Assembly (NCBI RefSeq): GCF_004124275.1
Contig: NZ_CP027218.1
Location: forward strand, 4,919,001-4,983,000
DNA from: Pseudomonas sp. DTU12.3
Lineage (GTDB): Bacteria > Pseudomonadota > Gammaproteobacteria > Pseudomonadales > Pseudomonadaceae
Direction of reading: 5' to 3'
Length of the DNA stretch: 64,000 nucleotides
Within the stretch, counting starts at the first letter, position 1. Every line of letters begins with the position of its first letter. The position numbers were made by a program, and so were the translations under genes. This document shows positions 24,635 through 33,468 of the stretch, piece after piece. The notes beneath the pieces are model-generated. The model searched no databases. It saw only the letters and a program-made list of their open reading frames with translations, and had not been told where the DNA came from.

Positions 24635-25297
24635 TTACAGCGCGTGCAACTGCTCGACGGCACCTGAACCGACGAACTCGTTATAACCAGATACGATCAC
24701 GTATACCGCGAAATAGCAGAAGATCGCCGCAGATGCCATGTAGGAATAGCGCAACAGCTTGTCGCCCAGCAGCTTGCCACCGTGGCTGGCGGCGAAGCAC
24801 AAACCGGCCGACCACAGCAGTCCGGCGCACAGGAAACCGCCGAGGAACAGCGCCGAACTGAGCGGACCGCCACCGCCGGAACGGGCGATCAACGTGCCGC
24901 CCACCGCAGCGAACCAAAGAATCGCGCTCGGCGACGACATGGCGAGGAAAATCCCCCGGAAGAACTCCTTGCGATGGGAGTTCTGCCCTACTTCCGGCGT
25001 GGCCGCCAACTGCGCCTCGTGGTGAATCGCCGAGTAAATCATCTTCGCCGCGAAGTAGATCAGCAGCGCCGAACCACCGATCCACAGCACCCAGCGCACG
25101 CTTTCGTATTGCAGCAACACGGTCATTCCGGCCAGCGCCAGCACCGCATAAATCAGGTCGCCGACACAGGTGCCGAGGCCCAGCGCGAAGCCCTGAAAGT
25201 AACCACGCTGCATCGCCAATGTGATCATTGCGATGTTGGCGACGCCGATATCCAGGCACAGCGAAAGGCTCAGCAAGAAGCCGCTGGTGAATTCCAT
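24635..25297 (-). CDS. LysE-family translocator
   Basis: A 220-residue inner-membrane protein with about six helices. The family pattern GLGTCVGDLIYAVLALAG near 40-57 and the later IFLAMSSPSAILWFAAVGG are characteristic of LysE/RhtB exporters of amino acids and derivatives. The usual N-terminal PGP is replaced by LDIG. The substrate is unknown. It is divergent from alaC. Confidence 0.88.
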   Translation of the reverse strand: MEFTSGFLLSLSLCLDIGVANIAMITLAMQRGYFQGFALGLGTCVGDLIYAVLALAGMTVLLQYESVRWVLWIGGSALLIYFAAKMIYSAIHHEAQLAATPEVGQNSHRKEFFRGIFLAMSSPSAILWFAAVGGTLIARSGGGGPLSSALFLGGFLCAGLLWSAGLCFAASHGGKLLGDKLLRYSYMASAAIFCYFAVYVIVSGYNEFVGSGAVEQLHAL

Positions 25298-25436
25298 CTA
25301 CCGATTTCCTTGGGCAAATATGTTTGAAAAACGCGCTGGACAGTATGCCATCACTGCCCTTATCTTCCGCCACAGGTCACCGCAGTGACCAGCGTCGCTC
25401 GGACGGTTCCGGGCGCTTACGTTATCCGAGGCAACA

Positions 25437-26654
25437 ATGGCTGAACAAGGTTCGCCGCGCCGCTTTGCGCGCATAGATCGACTCCCCCCTTACGTTTTCA
25501 ACATCACCGCCGAGCTGAAGATGGCCGCGCGTCGTCGTGGTGAAGACATCATCGACTTGAGCATGGGCAACCCCGACGGGGCCACGCCGCCGCACATTGT
25601 TGAAAAACTCGTACAGGTTGCCCAACGCGAAGACACCCACGGTTACTCGACGTCCAAGGGCATTCCGCGCCTGCGCCGTGCGATTTCCAACTGGTACAAG
25701 GATCGCTACGCGGTCGATATCGATCCGGAAAGCGAAGCCATCGTCACCATCGGTTCCAAGGAAGGCCTGGCACATTTGATGCTGGCGACCCTCGATCAGG
25801 GCGACACCGTGCTGGTGCCGAACCCGAGCTATCCGATTCACATCTACGGCGCGGTGATTGCCGGCGCGCAGGTGCGTTCGGTGCCGCTGGTGCCCGGCGT
25901 GGACTTCTTCGATGAGCTGGAACGGGCGATTCGTGGCTCGATTCCGAAACCGAAAATGATGATCCTCGGCTTCCCGTCGAACCCGACTGCGCAGTGCGTG
26001 GAACTGGATTTCTTTGAACGAGTGATCGCCCTCGCCAAACAGTACGACGTGCTGGTGATTCACGATCTGGCTTACGCCGACATCGTCTATGACGGCTGGA
26101 AAGCGCCATCGATCATGCAAGTGCCGGGCGCCAAGGATATCGCGGTGGAGTTTTTCACCCTGTCCAAGAGCTACAACATGGCCGGCTGGCGCATCGGTTT
26201 CATGGTCGGTAATCCGGAACTGGTCAACGCCCTCGCGCGGATCAAGAGCTACCACGACTACGGCACTTTCACTCCGCTGCAAGTGGCGGCAATTGCCGCG
26301 CTGGAAGGCGATCAGCAATGCGTGCGCGACATCGCCGAGCAGTATCGCCAGCGTCGTAATGTGTTGGTCAAAGGCCTGCATGAACTGGGCTGGATGGTCG
26401 AGAACCCGAAGGCTTCGATGTATGTCTGGGCGAAGATTCCCGAGGCGTATGCGCATCTGGGGTCGCTGGAGTTCGCCAAGAAACTGCTGGCCGAGGCCAA
26501 GGTCTGCGTCTCGCCGGGCGTCGGTTTTGGTGAGTATGGCGATGATCACGTGCGCTTTGCGCTGATCGAAAACCAGGACCGCATTCGTCAGGCGGTACGC
26601 GGCATTCGCGGCATGTTCCGGGCCGATGGCCTAGTTGCAAAAACTGGCGGCTAA
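25437..26654 (+). CDS. alaC: Alanine transaminase AlaC
   Basis: A PLP-dependent aminotransferase of 405 residues, expected to interconvert pyruvate/glutamate with alanine/2-oxoglutarate. Fold type I motifs are present: SMGNPDGATPPHI, the substrate-binding PSNPTAQCVE, and SLSKSYNM-like TLSKSYNMAGWR holding the PLP lysine. The C-terminal SPGVGFGEYGDDHVRFALIE also fits. The length and N-terminus (RIDRLPPYVFNITAELK) match AlaC of Pseudomonas. It is divergent from the LysE-family gene. Confidence 0.93.
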   Translation: MAEQGSPRRFARIDRLPPYVFNITAELKMAARRRGEDIIDLSMGNPDGATPPHIVEKLVQVAQREDTHGYSTSKGIPRLRRAISNWYKDRYAVDIDPESEAIVTIGSKEGLAHLMLATLDQGDTVLVPNPSYPIHIYGAVIAGAQVRSVPLVPGVDFFDELERAIRGSIPKPKMMILGFPSNPTAQCVELDFFERVIALAKQYDVLVIHDLAYADIVYDGWKAPSIMQVPGAKDIAVEFFTLSKSYNMAGWRIGFMVGNPELVNALARIKSYHDYGTFTPLQVAAIAALEGDQQCVRDIAEQYRQRRNVLVKGLHELGWMVENPKASMYVWAKIPEAYAHLGSLEFAKKLLAEAKVCVSPGVGFGEYGDDHVRFALIENQDRIRQAVRGIRGMFRADGLVAKTGG

Positions 26655-26664
26655 CACCTATCCC

Positions 26665-26757
26665 CTGTGGGAGCGAGCCTGCTCGCGAAAGCGGTATGTC
26701 AGGCAGCATATTGTCTGGCTGACATGGCCTCTTCGCGAGCAGGCTCGCTCCCACATT
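26665..26757. repeat. REP doublet
   Basis: GTGGGAGCGAGCCTGCTCGC and its inverse flank about 45 bases downstream of alaC. Confidence 0.87.
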
Positions 26758-26787
26758 GGTTTTGGGTGAACCACGAAATCCACCCAC

Positions 26788-26816
26788 AAAAAAACCGCAT
26801 CGCTGCGGTTTTTTTG
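26788..26816. terminator. Bidirectional terminator between alaC and gntT
   Basis: AAAACCGCA-TCGC-TGCGGTTTT has flanking A and T runs, so it can end both converging transcripts. Confidence 0.92.
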
Positions 26817-26833
26817 TGCCTGCAAGACGCTGT

Positions 26834-28186
26834 TTAAACGAACAGCGACAGCAGCAGGATAAAGCCCAGCGCAACCACCGACAGGATGGTTTCCATCGCC
26901 GTCCAGGTCTTGAACGTCTCGGCCACGGTCATGTTGAAGTACTGCTTCACCAACCAGAAACCGGCATCGTTGACGTGCGACAGAATCAACGAACCGGCGC
27001 CGGTAGCCAGCACCAGCAGCTCACGGTTAACACCCGGGATCATCCCCACCACCGGCACCACAATGCCCGCGCCAGTGATGGTCGCGACCGTTGCCGAACC
27101 GGTCGCGATACGAATCACCGCCGCCACCAGCCACGCCAGCAGGATCGGCGAGATCTGCGCACTCACGGCCATGTGGCCGATCACGTCGCCCACACCGCTG
27201 GTGACCAGCATTTGCTTGAAGCCACCGCCAGCACCGATGATCAGGATGATCGCGGCGGTTGGCGCCAGACTCGCGTCGAGCCACTTGAGGATCTGCTGCG
27301 AACCGATGCCCTGCTTGTGTCCGAAGGTGTACAGCGACAACAGCAATGCCAGCAGCAGCGCCGAGATCGGGTGACCGATCATGTCCATCCACGTGCGGAA
27401 GAAGTGCCCGTCCGGCAGCGCGACGTCAGCGAAGGTTTTCAGCAGCATCAGGAACACCGGCAACAGCACGGTGATCAGGGTGATGCTGAAGCTCGGCAGT
27501 TTGCTCGAATCGGTTTCACGGGCCAGTTGATCGACCAGTTCCTGATTCGGATGACCAGGAATGTGCTTGGCGATAAAGGTACCGAAGATCGGCCCGGCAA
27601 TGATGGCGGTCGGCAGCGCAACGATCAGACCGTAGAGAATGGTCTTGCCGATGTCCGCGCCAAACACGCCGATGGCCAGCAGCGGGCCAGGGTGCGGCGG
27701 CACCAGGCCGTGCACGGCGGAGAGGCCGGCGAGCAGCGGGATACCGATCTTGATGATCGAAACGCCAGTGCGGCGCGCAACGATGAACACCAGCGGAATC
27801 AGCAACACAAAGCCGATTTCGAAGAACAGCGGAATGCCCACCAGGAACGCAGCGAACATCATCGCCCACTGCACTCTTTCTTTACCGAACGCGCGGATCA
27901 GGGTCTGGGCGATCTGATCGGCCCCGCCCGATTCGGCCATCATCTTGCCGAGCATGGTGCCCAGCGCGAGGATGATGCCGACAAAGCCAAGCACACCACC
28001 GAAGCCGTCCTGGAACGCCTTGATGATGGTGCCGATCGGCATGCCCGAGGTCAGACCGAGGAACGCGGCTGCGATGGTCAGGGAGATAAACGGGTGAATC
28101 TTGAATTTGGTAATCAGGATAATCAGGCCGATTACCGTGACCACTGCATCGAGCAGCAGGAAGGCGTCGTGGGACATGCCAAACAT
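26834..28186 (-). CDS. gntT: Gluconate:H+ symporter, GntP family
   Basis: A 450-residue inner-membrane permease with about 12-14 helices, of the GntP/GntT family. Typical segments are GFVGIILALGTMLGKMMAES, PLFFEIGFVLLIPLVF, and VPPHPGPLLAIGVF. It imports gluconate for phosphorylation by the adjacent gluconokinase. The ATG at 28186 has an AGGAGA site. It lies 82 bases downstream of gntK on the same strand. Its leader carries an A-rich repeat (28204-28217) of the Hfq/Crc target type. Confidence 0.94.
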   Translation of the reverse strand: MFGMSHDAFLLLDAVVTVIGLIILITKFKIHPFISLTIAAAFLGLTSGMPIGTIIKAFQDGFGGVLGFVGIILALGTMLGKMMAESGGADQIAQTLIRAFGKERVQWAMMFAAFLVGIPLFFEIGFVLLIPLVFIVARRTGVSIIKIGIPLLAGLSAVHGLVPPHPGPLLAIGVFGADIGKTILYGLIVALPTAIIAGPIFGTFIAKHIPGHPNQELVDQLARETDSSKLPSFSITLITVLLPVFLMLLKTFADVALPDGHFFRTWMDMIGHPISALLLALLLSLYTFGHKQGIGSQQILKWLDASLAPTAAIILIIGAGGGFKQMLVTSGVGDVIGHMAVSAQISPILLAWLVAAVIRIATGSATVATITGAGIVVPVVGMIPGVNRELLVLATGAGSLILSHVNDAGFWLVKQYFNMTVAETFKTWTAMETILSVVALGFILLLSLFV

Positions 28187-28203
28187 TGGGGGTGTCTCCT
28201 GGA

Positions 28204-28217
28204 TTGTTGTTGTTATT
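28204..28217 (-). promoter_or_regulatory. Candidate Hfq/Crc CA-motif in gntT leader
   Basis: On the minus strand this reads AATAACAACAACAA, several overlapping AANAANAA repeats, just upstream of the gntT ribosome site. In Pseudomonas, Hfq with Crc represses translation at such motifs when preferred carbon sources are present. Confidence 0.6.
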
Positions 28218-28268
28218 AAAGCGGGTTAAACAGAAGTCGTGAGGACCGCGCTAGCTCTTTCAACACAC

Positions 28269-28802
28269 TCATACCGCCTGCTTCAGACCGTGGGCTTGCC
28301 ACCAGACATGAGCCTGGGACGCCAGTTCTTCAACACTGTGAATCGAGGCATTCAACGCCAACGTCAGCGGCTCGCCCTTGGGCGATTCGAGGGTGGCGAA
28401 CTGGCTTTCGATCAACGTGGCCGGCATGAAGTGGCCCGGACGATGGGAGACACGTTCAGCGGCGACTTCAGGGGTCAATTCAAGAAACACGAAACCCAGG
28501 CCCGGCAAGGCACTGCGCAACACTTCGCGATAACTGTGTTTAAGCGCCGAGCAGGTCAGCACCGGGCGTTTGCCCGACGCATCGACGCGACGCAGTTCAT
28601 CGCACAGGCTGTCGAGCCAGCCAGCACGGTCGTCGTCGTTCAGGGGGATCCCCGCGCTCATCTTTTCGATGTTCGCGGCCGGATGGAAAGTATCGCCTTC
28701 AATGGCAGTGGCGCCGCTCAATTGGCACAGGGCCTCGCTGACGCACGTCTTGCCGCAACCGGCAACGCCCATGATGACCAGGGCGGTGATGGGATGACTC
28801 AT
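28269..28802 (-). CDS. gntK: Gluconokinase
   Basis: It phosphorylates gluconate to 6-phosphogluconate with ATP. The 177-residue protein has Walker A GVAGCGKT at about 12-19, EGDTFHP, and the GntK-typical LNDDDRAGWLDSL and SALKHSYREVLR. The length is normal for the thermoresistant-type enzyme. It is the first gene of gntK-gntT. A GntR-like operator begins 19 bases before its start. Confidence 0.95.
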   Translation of the reverse strand: MSHPITALVIMGVAGCGKTCVSEALCQLSGATAIEGDTFHPAANIEKMSAGIPLNDDDRAGWLDSLCDELRRVDASGKRPVLTCSALKHSYREVLRSALPGLGFVFLELTPEVAAERVSHRPGHFMPATLIESQFATLESPKGEPLTLALNASIHSVEELASQAHVWWQAHGLKQAV

Positions 28803-28823
28803 ATAACACCTCAGCGCGCAGAC

Positions 28824-28837
28824 AGCGCTACCTTTGC
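28824..28837 (-). promoter_or_regulatory. GntR-like operator at the gntK promoter
   Basis: The minus strand reads GCAAAGGTAGCGCT, matching the recalled P. aeruginosa GntR consensus AC-N-AAG-N-TAGCGCT except at the first base. It shares the 14-mer GACAGCGCTACCTT (28821-28834 on plus) with the second site. Confidence 0.65.
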
Positions 28838-28975
28838 TAGCTATGACTCTAGTGCACAGGCAGAAGTTGCCGACGCCTTCTTGTCGTTTTTTTGGGTTGC
28901 AGCAGGTTTGCGCCCAACGCCAAAAAGCGAAGATCAGGCAGGACCTCGCTTACGCATTTACAGCTGCATCAGGAC

Positions 28976-28989
28976 AGCGCTACCTTAGT
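28976..28989 (-). promoter_or_regulatory. GntR-like operator at the gntR promoter
   Basis: The minus strand reads ACTAAGGTAGCGCT, a full match to AC-N-AAG-N-TAGCGCT. It lies about 30 bases before the gntR ATG, consistent with autoregulation. Confidence 0.7.
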
Positions 28990-29017
28990 GCCTTGATTTT
29001 TGTTTGGCAAGCCGTCG

Positions 29018-30049
29018 ATGACCACCCCTAAAAACGATAAAAATACCCGCACCACCGGCCGTCCCACCCTCAATGAAGTTGCCCGCCTGGCCGGTGTCAG
29101 TCCGATTACCGCCTCCCGCGCCTTGCGTGGCGTCAGCACCGTGGCCACCGAACTGGTGGAAAAAGTGCAGAAAGCCGCCAGTGAACTCAACTACGTGGTC
29201 AACCCGGCCGCTCGCGCTTTAGCCTCGGCGCAGAGCCATTCGGTTGTGGTGTTAGTGCCTTCGCTGTCGAACCTTTTGTTCATCGATACGCTGGAAGCCA
29301 TTCATCGCGTGCTGACGCCCAAGGGCTTTGAAGTGCTGATCGGCAACTTCCACTATTCGCGTGACGAAGAAGAAAACCTGCTGCGCAACTACATGGCTTA
29401 TCAGCCGCGCGGCTTGTTGCTGACCGGGTTTGACCGCACCGAAAGTTCGCGGCGGATGATCGAGGCCAGCAACATTCCCTGCGTGTACATGATGGAACTG
29501 GACAGCGCCGCCGGGGTGAACTGCGTTGGCTTCTCGCAGCTCAGTGCCGGTGAAACGGCGGCCGAGCATTTGCTCTCGCGTGGACGCAAGCGCCTGGCGT
29601 ATATCGGCGCGCAACTTGATCAACGTACTTTGCTGCGCGGTGAAGGTTTCCGCAAAGCGCTGCAGAAGGCCGGGCGCTATGACCCGGATCTGGAAGTGCT
29701 GACGCCGCGTTCGTCGTCCGTGGGTTTGGGTGGCGAGTTGTTCCTGCAACTGCTGGCGGCGCATCCGGATGTCGATGCGATCTTCTTTGGTAACGACGAT
29801 CTGGCGCAGGGCGCGCTGCTCGAAGCGTTGCGCCACGGCATCAAAATTCCCGAGCAGGTGGCGATTCTCGGCTTCAACGACTTGCCGATGTCCGAGCACA
29901 TGGTGCCGCGCCTGAGCAGCATCAACACGCCGCGTGAAGCGATCGGCCGACGTGCAGCGGAACAGATGCTGACGCTGATGGCGGGTAACAACGTTACGCG
30001 TCCAGTAGAAGACATGGGCTTCGAACTGAAAATCCGCGAAAGCACCTGA
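29018..30049 (+). CDS. gntR: LacI-family regulator of gluconate use
   Basis: A protein of 343 residues. The LacI HTH is at about 18-65 (LNEVARLAGVSPITASRALRG with the hinge helix NPAARALAS), followed by a periplasmic-binding-protein-like effector domain. It should repress gntK-gntT and itself until gluconate or 6-phosphogluconate binds. The ATG at 29018 is preferred over an upstream TTG at 29000. Its divergence from gntK and the paired operators at 28824 and 28976 support the name. This LacI-type GntR is unrelated to the GntR superfamily. Confidence 0.93.
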   Translation: MTTPKNDKNTRTTGRPTLNEVARLAGVSPITASRALRGVSTVATELVEKVQKAASELNYVVNPAARALASAQSHSVVVLVPSLSNLLFIDTLEAIHRVLTPKGFEVLIGNFHYSRDEEENLLRNYMAYQPRGLLLTGFDRTESSRRMIEASNIPCVYMMELDSAAGVNCVGFSQLSAGETAAEHLLSRGRKRLAYIGAQLDQRTLLRGEGFRKALQKAGRYDPDLEVLTPRSSSVGLGGELFLQLLAAHPDVDAIFFGNDDLAQGALLEALRHGIKIPEQVAILGFNDLPMSEHMVPRLSSINTPREAIGRRAAEQMLTLMAGNNVTRPVEDMGFELKIREST

Positions 30050-30090
30050 CCCCTGCCATCCCGGGGCACAAATTCCGGGTTGAAAAACGA

Positions 30091-30180
30091 TCCCTGTAGG
30101 AGCTGCCGCAGGCTGCGATCTTTTGATCTGATCTTTTAAAATCAACATCAAAGATCGCAGCCTTCGGCAGCTCCTACAGT
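30091..30180. repeat. Inverted pair of GGAGCTGCCG[CA]AGGCTGCGATC-type repeats
   Basis: Facing copies, one with CGCAGG and one with CGAAGG, flank a central A/T-rich segment downstream of gntR. Confidence 0.85.
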
Positions 30181-30219
30181 TTTAGGTGAAGCTCACAAAT
30201 ACAGCGTTGAAACACAACC

Positions 30220-30309
30220 CTGTGGGAGCGGGCTTGCTCGCGAAGGCGTCGTGTCAGTTGGCATTTGCTTATCTGGCGCACCGCTTTCGCGAGCAAGCCC
30301 GCTCCCACA
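30220..30309. repeat. REP doublet
   Basis: GTGGGAGCGGGCTTGCTCGC and its inverse flank about 40 bases, immediately after the preceding repeat pair. Confidence 0.87.
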
Positions 30310-30328
30310 GGGGGAATATGTGTTGGGT

Positions 30329-31201
30329 TTAGTGGCTGAGCAGGTCGACGAGGGCCAGTGCGCCTTTCTGTAGTGGCTGGCTCTTCAGCCACACCGCGTG
30401 CACCGGCATCACCAGACCGTTTTCGATGTTGCGGAAATTCAGGCGTTTCAGCCTTCCGTTGTCCAGGCGCGGCTGCACCACCGACAACGGAAAATTGCCC
30501 CAGCCCAAACCCGCCTCGACCATTTCCATCGCGGTCTCAAGACTGTCCGTGCGCCAATACGACTGCGCCACCAACGGCCGCGTTTCGCTGATCGGCAAAT
30601 CACGACTGGCGACGATGATCTGCCGCACATGCACCAGGTCCTCGAGAAACAGATCCTGCCCCTGCAACAACGGACTGTCCGCTGCCAGCGTGGCGATCAT
30701 CCGTTCGCTGCCCACGAACTGGAAGCGCTCCAGCACGTTGACGCTCAAACCGGCGAACGTCAGGCAAACACTGACGCGACCACTGTGCAAGAGCGCCAGC
30801 ACGTCATCCTGTGGCGCGGTCAGCACTTCGATGTCGAGCAGCGGATGACGTTCGGCGATCACCTTGATCGCCGCCAGCAAGCGCCGCCGGTCGATGTCGG
30901 CCACCACACCGATCGACAACTTGCTCTCCAGTCCCAGCGACAACTCCACCGCATGCACTTGCAGTTGCTTGAGTTGTTCGGCAATCAGTCGCGCGTGCGG
31001 CACCAGTGCCAATGCCATCGCCGTGGGTTGCGGTTCGCGATGGCTGCGGTCGAACAACAGATAACCGAGTTCAGCCTCAAGGTTGCCAATGCCCATGCTC
31101 ACCGCCGAGGGGACTTTTCCTAATGCTCGCGCTGCCGCAGAAAAAGAACCGCGTTCAATGACGGCAAGGAACAGCTCGATACTGTCACTGTTGAAATTCA
31201 C
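30329..31201 (-). CDS. LysR-family regulator paired with second PACE transporter
   Basis: A protein of 290 residues starting MNFNSDSIELFLAVIERGSF. The HTH is AAARALGKVPSAVSMGIGNLE, followed by a LysR effector domain. It is divergent from the PACE gene at 31323 across 121 bases and is its probable activator. The arrangement repeats that at 16418-17798. Confidence 0.9.
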   Translation of the reverse strand: MNFNSDSIELFLAVIERGSFSAAARALGKVPSAVSMGIGNLEAELGYLLFDRSHREPQPTAMALALVPHARLIAEQLKQLQVHAVELSLGLESKLSIGVVADIDRRRLLAAIKVIAERHPLLDIEVLTAPQDDVLALLHSGRVSVCLTFAGLSVNVLERFQFVGSERMIATLAADSPLLQGQDLFLEDLVHVRQIIVASRDLPISETRPLVAQSYWRTDSLETAMEMVEAGLGWGNFPLSVVQPRLDNGRLKRLNFRNIENGLVMPVHAVWLKSQPLQKGALALVDLLSH

Positions 31202-31322
31202 TTCTCACACCTATCAATAAATCTGAAAGCTACCGACTTTTTCTGTCAGCCCTATTGAAGCTATCTTTCGTCGCCTTCGCCAGTCCCGCTGGCCAACAAA
31301 CGGCAACAAAGAGGCAATTCCC

Positions 31323-31763
31323 ATGCAAGGCGTCAAACGCAAACTGGTCTACGTGTCGCTTTACGAAGTGATCGGCATGACCTTCTCCGCCCTCGGCCTG
31401 GCACTGTTGTCCGGCACTTCGCCGGGCAGTACCGGGCCATTGGCAGTGATCATCACCACCATCGCCGTGACCTGGAATTTCATCTACACCTCGATGTTCG
31501 AACACTGGGAAAGCCGCCAGGTCTCGCGCACCCGCACGGTCAAACGCCGTATCGCTCACGCTATCGGCTTTCAACTGACGTTGATCGTATTCCTGATCCC
31601 GTTGATTGCCTGGTGGATGAACATCAGTCTGGTGCAGGCATTTTTGCTGGATCTGGCGTTGATCATTTTCATCCCGTGCTACACGTTCGCCTTCAACTGG
31701 CTGTTTGACCGGATTTTCGGTTTGCCGGCCTCGGCGCTGCCAGATTCGGCGGCTGCGGCATAA
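31323..31763 (+). CDS. PACE-family efflux transporter (second copy)
   Basis: A 146-residue protein with four predicted helices of the PACE/BTP family. The helix 1 motif is diverged but keeps the glutamate (RKLVYVSLYE). The helix 3 motif reads RRIAHAIGFQ, with Gln in place of the usual Glu. The shared PLIAWWMNISLVQAFLLDLA segment closely parallels the copy at 16418. Substrates of the family include biocides and short-chain diamines; the divergence suggests a different specificity. Confidence 0.88.
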   Translation: MQGVKRKLVYVSLYEVIGMTFSALGLALLSGTSPGSTGPLAVIITTIAVTWNFIYTSMFEHWESRQVSRTRTVKRRIAHAIGFQLTLIVFLIPLIAWWMNISLVQAFLLDLALIIFIPCYTFAFNWLFDRIFGLPASALPDSAAAA

Positions 31764-31889
31764 ATCATTAATTGGTAAGGAGATATTGCAAGAAATCAGC
31801 GCTTTCCCGGCGCAAATCGCTGATCTTCACAATCCGTGAACTCCGATAGCAGGCTAAGCTTTTCCATCAATAAAAAAATGGATCTGCCC

Positions 31890-33314
31890 ATGACTGCACA
31901 CGCCCCCGCCGCCGCGCAAAGCGACGGCATCGACCCGATCCGCGCCGCCCAGGTGTCCGCCCGCATCGACCGCCTCCCTGCGGTCGCGACGATCTGGCGG
32001 CTGGTGGCGCTGTTGTCGATCGGTGGTTTTTTCGAACTCTACGACTTGTTCCAGACCGCCTACATCAGCCCCGGCCTGATCCGCGACGGCATCTTCGCCA
32101 CCGGTAATCAGGGTGTGTTCGGTTTCTCCGATCAGGCGGCGTTTGCCTCGGCAACATTTCTTGGCCTGTTCCTCGGCGCCAGTCTGCTCAGCCCGTTGGC
32201 GGATCGTTTCGGCCGTCGTGCGATCTTCACTTTCGCGCTGATCTGGTACACGGTCGCGACGGTGTTGATGGGCGTTCAGAGTTCGGCGCTGGGGATTATC
32301 TGCATGCGCTTTCTGGTCGGCATCGGTTTGGGCATCGAGCTGGTGACCATCGACGCCTACCTCTCGGAACTTGTGCCCAAACGCATGCGCAGTTCGGCGT
32401 TTGCCTTCGCGTTTTTCGTGCAGTTTCTGTCGGTGCCGGCGGTGGCGTTGATGTCCTGGTGGCTGGTGCCGCAAGCGCCGTTCGGCATCAGCGGCTGGCG
32501 CTGGGTGGTGCTGGCCAGTGCGGTGTTTGCGCTGTTTATCTGGTGGCTGCGCAAACGCCTGCCGGAGTCGCCGCGCTGGTTGGCGCAGCATGGCCGCTTC
32601 GATGAGGCGAACCGGATTCTCGACCACATCGAGGCACGTTGCGCGAAGGATCACGGCAAGCCGCTGGACACTCCCGAAGCCGTTGCCGTCGACGTCGAAG
32701 GCAAGGGCCGCTTCGCCGATATCTGGCAGCCACCGTATCGCCGTCGCGCGTTGATGCTGATCGTTTTCCACATCTTCCAGGCCATCGGTTTCTTCGGTTT
32801 CGGCAACTGGTTGCCAGCGCTGTTATCGGGCCAGGGCGTCAGCGTCACCCACAGCCTGATGTATGCCTTCATCATCACCCTCGCCTACCCGCTCGGGCCG
32901 TTGCTGTTCGTCAAGTTCGCCAACCGCTTCGAGAACAAATGGCAGATCGTCGGTTCGGCCCTCGGCGCGATGACCTTCGGTACCTTGTTCGCCCTGCAGA
33001 CCAGCGCATTCGGGCTGATCTTCTGCGGGGTGATGATCACCTTCTGCAACGCCTGGCTGAGCTTCAGTTATCACTCGTACCAGAGCGAACTGTTCCCGAC
33101 CAACATCCGCGCACGGGCGGTGGGGTTCTGTTATTCGTTCAGTCGCTTGTCGACGGTATTCAGCAGCCTGTTGATTGGTTTTTTCCTCGACAGCTTCGGC
33201 ACGCCGGGCGTCTTGGCATTCATCGCCAGCAGCATGCTGATCGTGATGCTGACCATCGGTTACTTCGGCCCGCGCACTCGTAATCTGGCGCTGGAGAACA
33301 TTGCCCATCGCTGA
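31890..33314 (+). CDS. MFS transporter (sugar/aromatic-acid symporter type)
   Basis: A protein of about 474 residues with twelve predicted helices. The MFS loop 2-3 motif is LADRFGRRAIF, and the long central loop with RLPESPRWLAQHGRFDEA is typical of the metabolite:H+ symporter and sugar porter families. The C-terminal FPTNIRARAVGFCYSFSR repeats the R-rich family motif. The start is uncertain: in-frame ATGs at 31878 and 31890 and a GTG at 31836 all have weak ribosome sites. The substrate is unknown and the gene seems monocistronic. Confidence 0.85.
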   Translation: MTAHAPAAAQSDGIDPIRAAQVSARIDRLPAVATIWRLVALLSIGGFFELYDLFQTAYISPGLIRDGIFATGNQGVFGFSDQAAFASATFLGLFLGASLLSPLADRFGRRAIFTFALIWYTVATVLMGVQSSALGIICMRFLVGIGLGIELVTIDAYLSELVPKRMRSSAFAFAFFVQFLSVPAVALMSWWLVPQAPFGISGWRWVVLASAVFALFIWWLRKRLPESPRWLAQHGRFDEANRILDHIEARCAKDHGKPLDTPEAVAVDVEGKGRFADIWQPPYRRRALMLIVFHIFQAIGFFGFGNWLPALLSGQGVSVTHSLMYAFIITLAYPLGPLLFVKFANRFENKWQIVGSALGAMTFGTLFALQTSAFGLIFCGVMITFCNAWLSFSYHSYQSELFPTNIRARAVGFCYSFSRLSTVFSSLLIGFFLDSFGTPGVLAFIASSMLIVMLTIGYFGPRTRNLALENIAHR

Positions 33315-33418
33315 GCAGGCAGCGGTCATCGTCTGCCGCGCAACGGCAAGGGATGACCGCTTCACTTCTGAGCAAAGACAACAAACAATTGAAATACGAG
33401 GACTTATCCGCAAGGCAC

Positions 33419-33452
33419 GGTAATTGCTGCGTAACCGACGTCAGCAATTACC
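33419..33452. promoter_or_regulatory. 11-bp perfect inverted repeat
   Basis: GGTAATTGCTG and CAGCAATTACC flank a 12-base loop, ending 16 bases before the ATG at 33469. It may be a leader hairpin covering the ribosome site or an operator. There is no T-run, so a terminator is unlikely. Confidence 0.5.
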
Positions 33453-33468
33453 CACAGGCCCAGTCATC

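Noticed and set aside
26756..28219. A 487-codon frame antisense to gntT
   Set aside because: The His/Arg/Gln-rich translation is the typical reverse of hydrophobic transporter codons.
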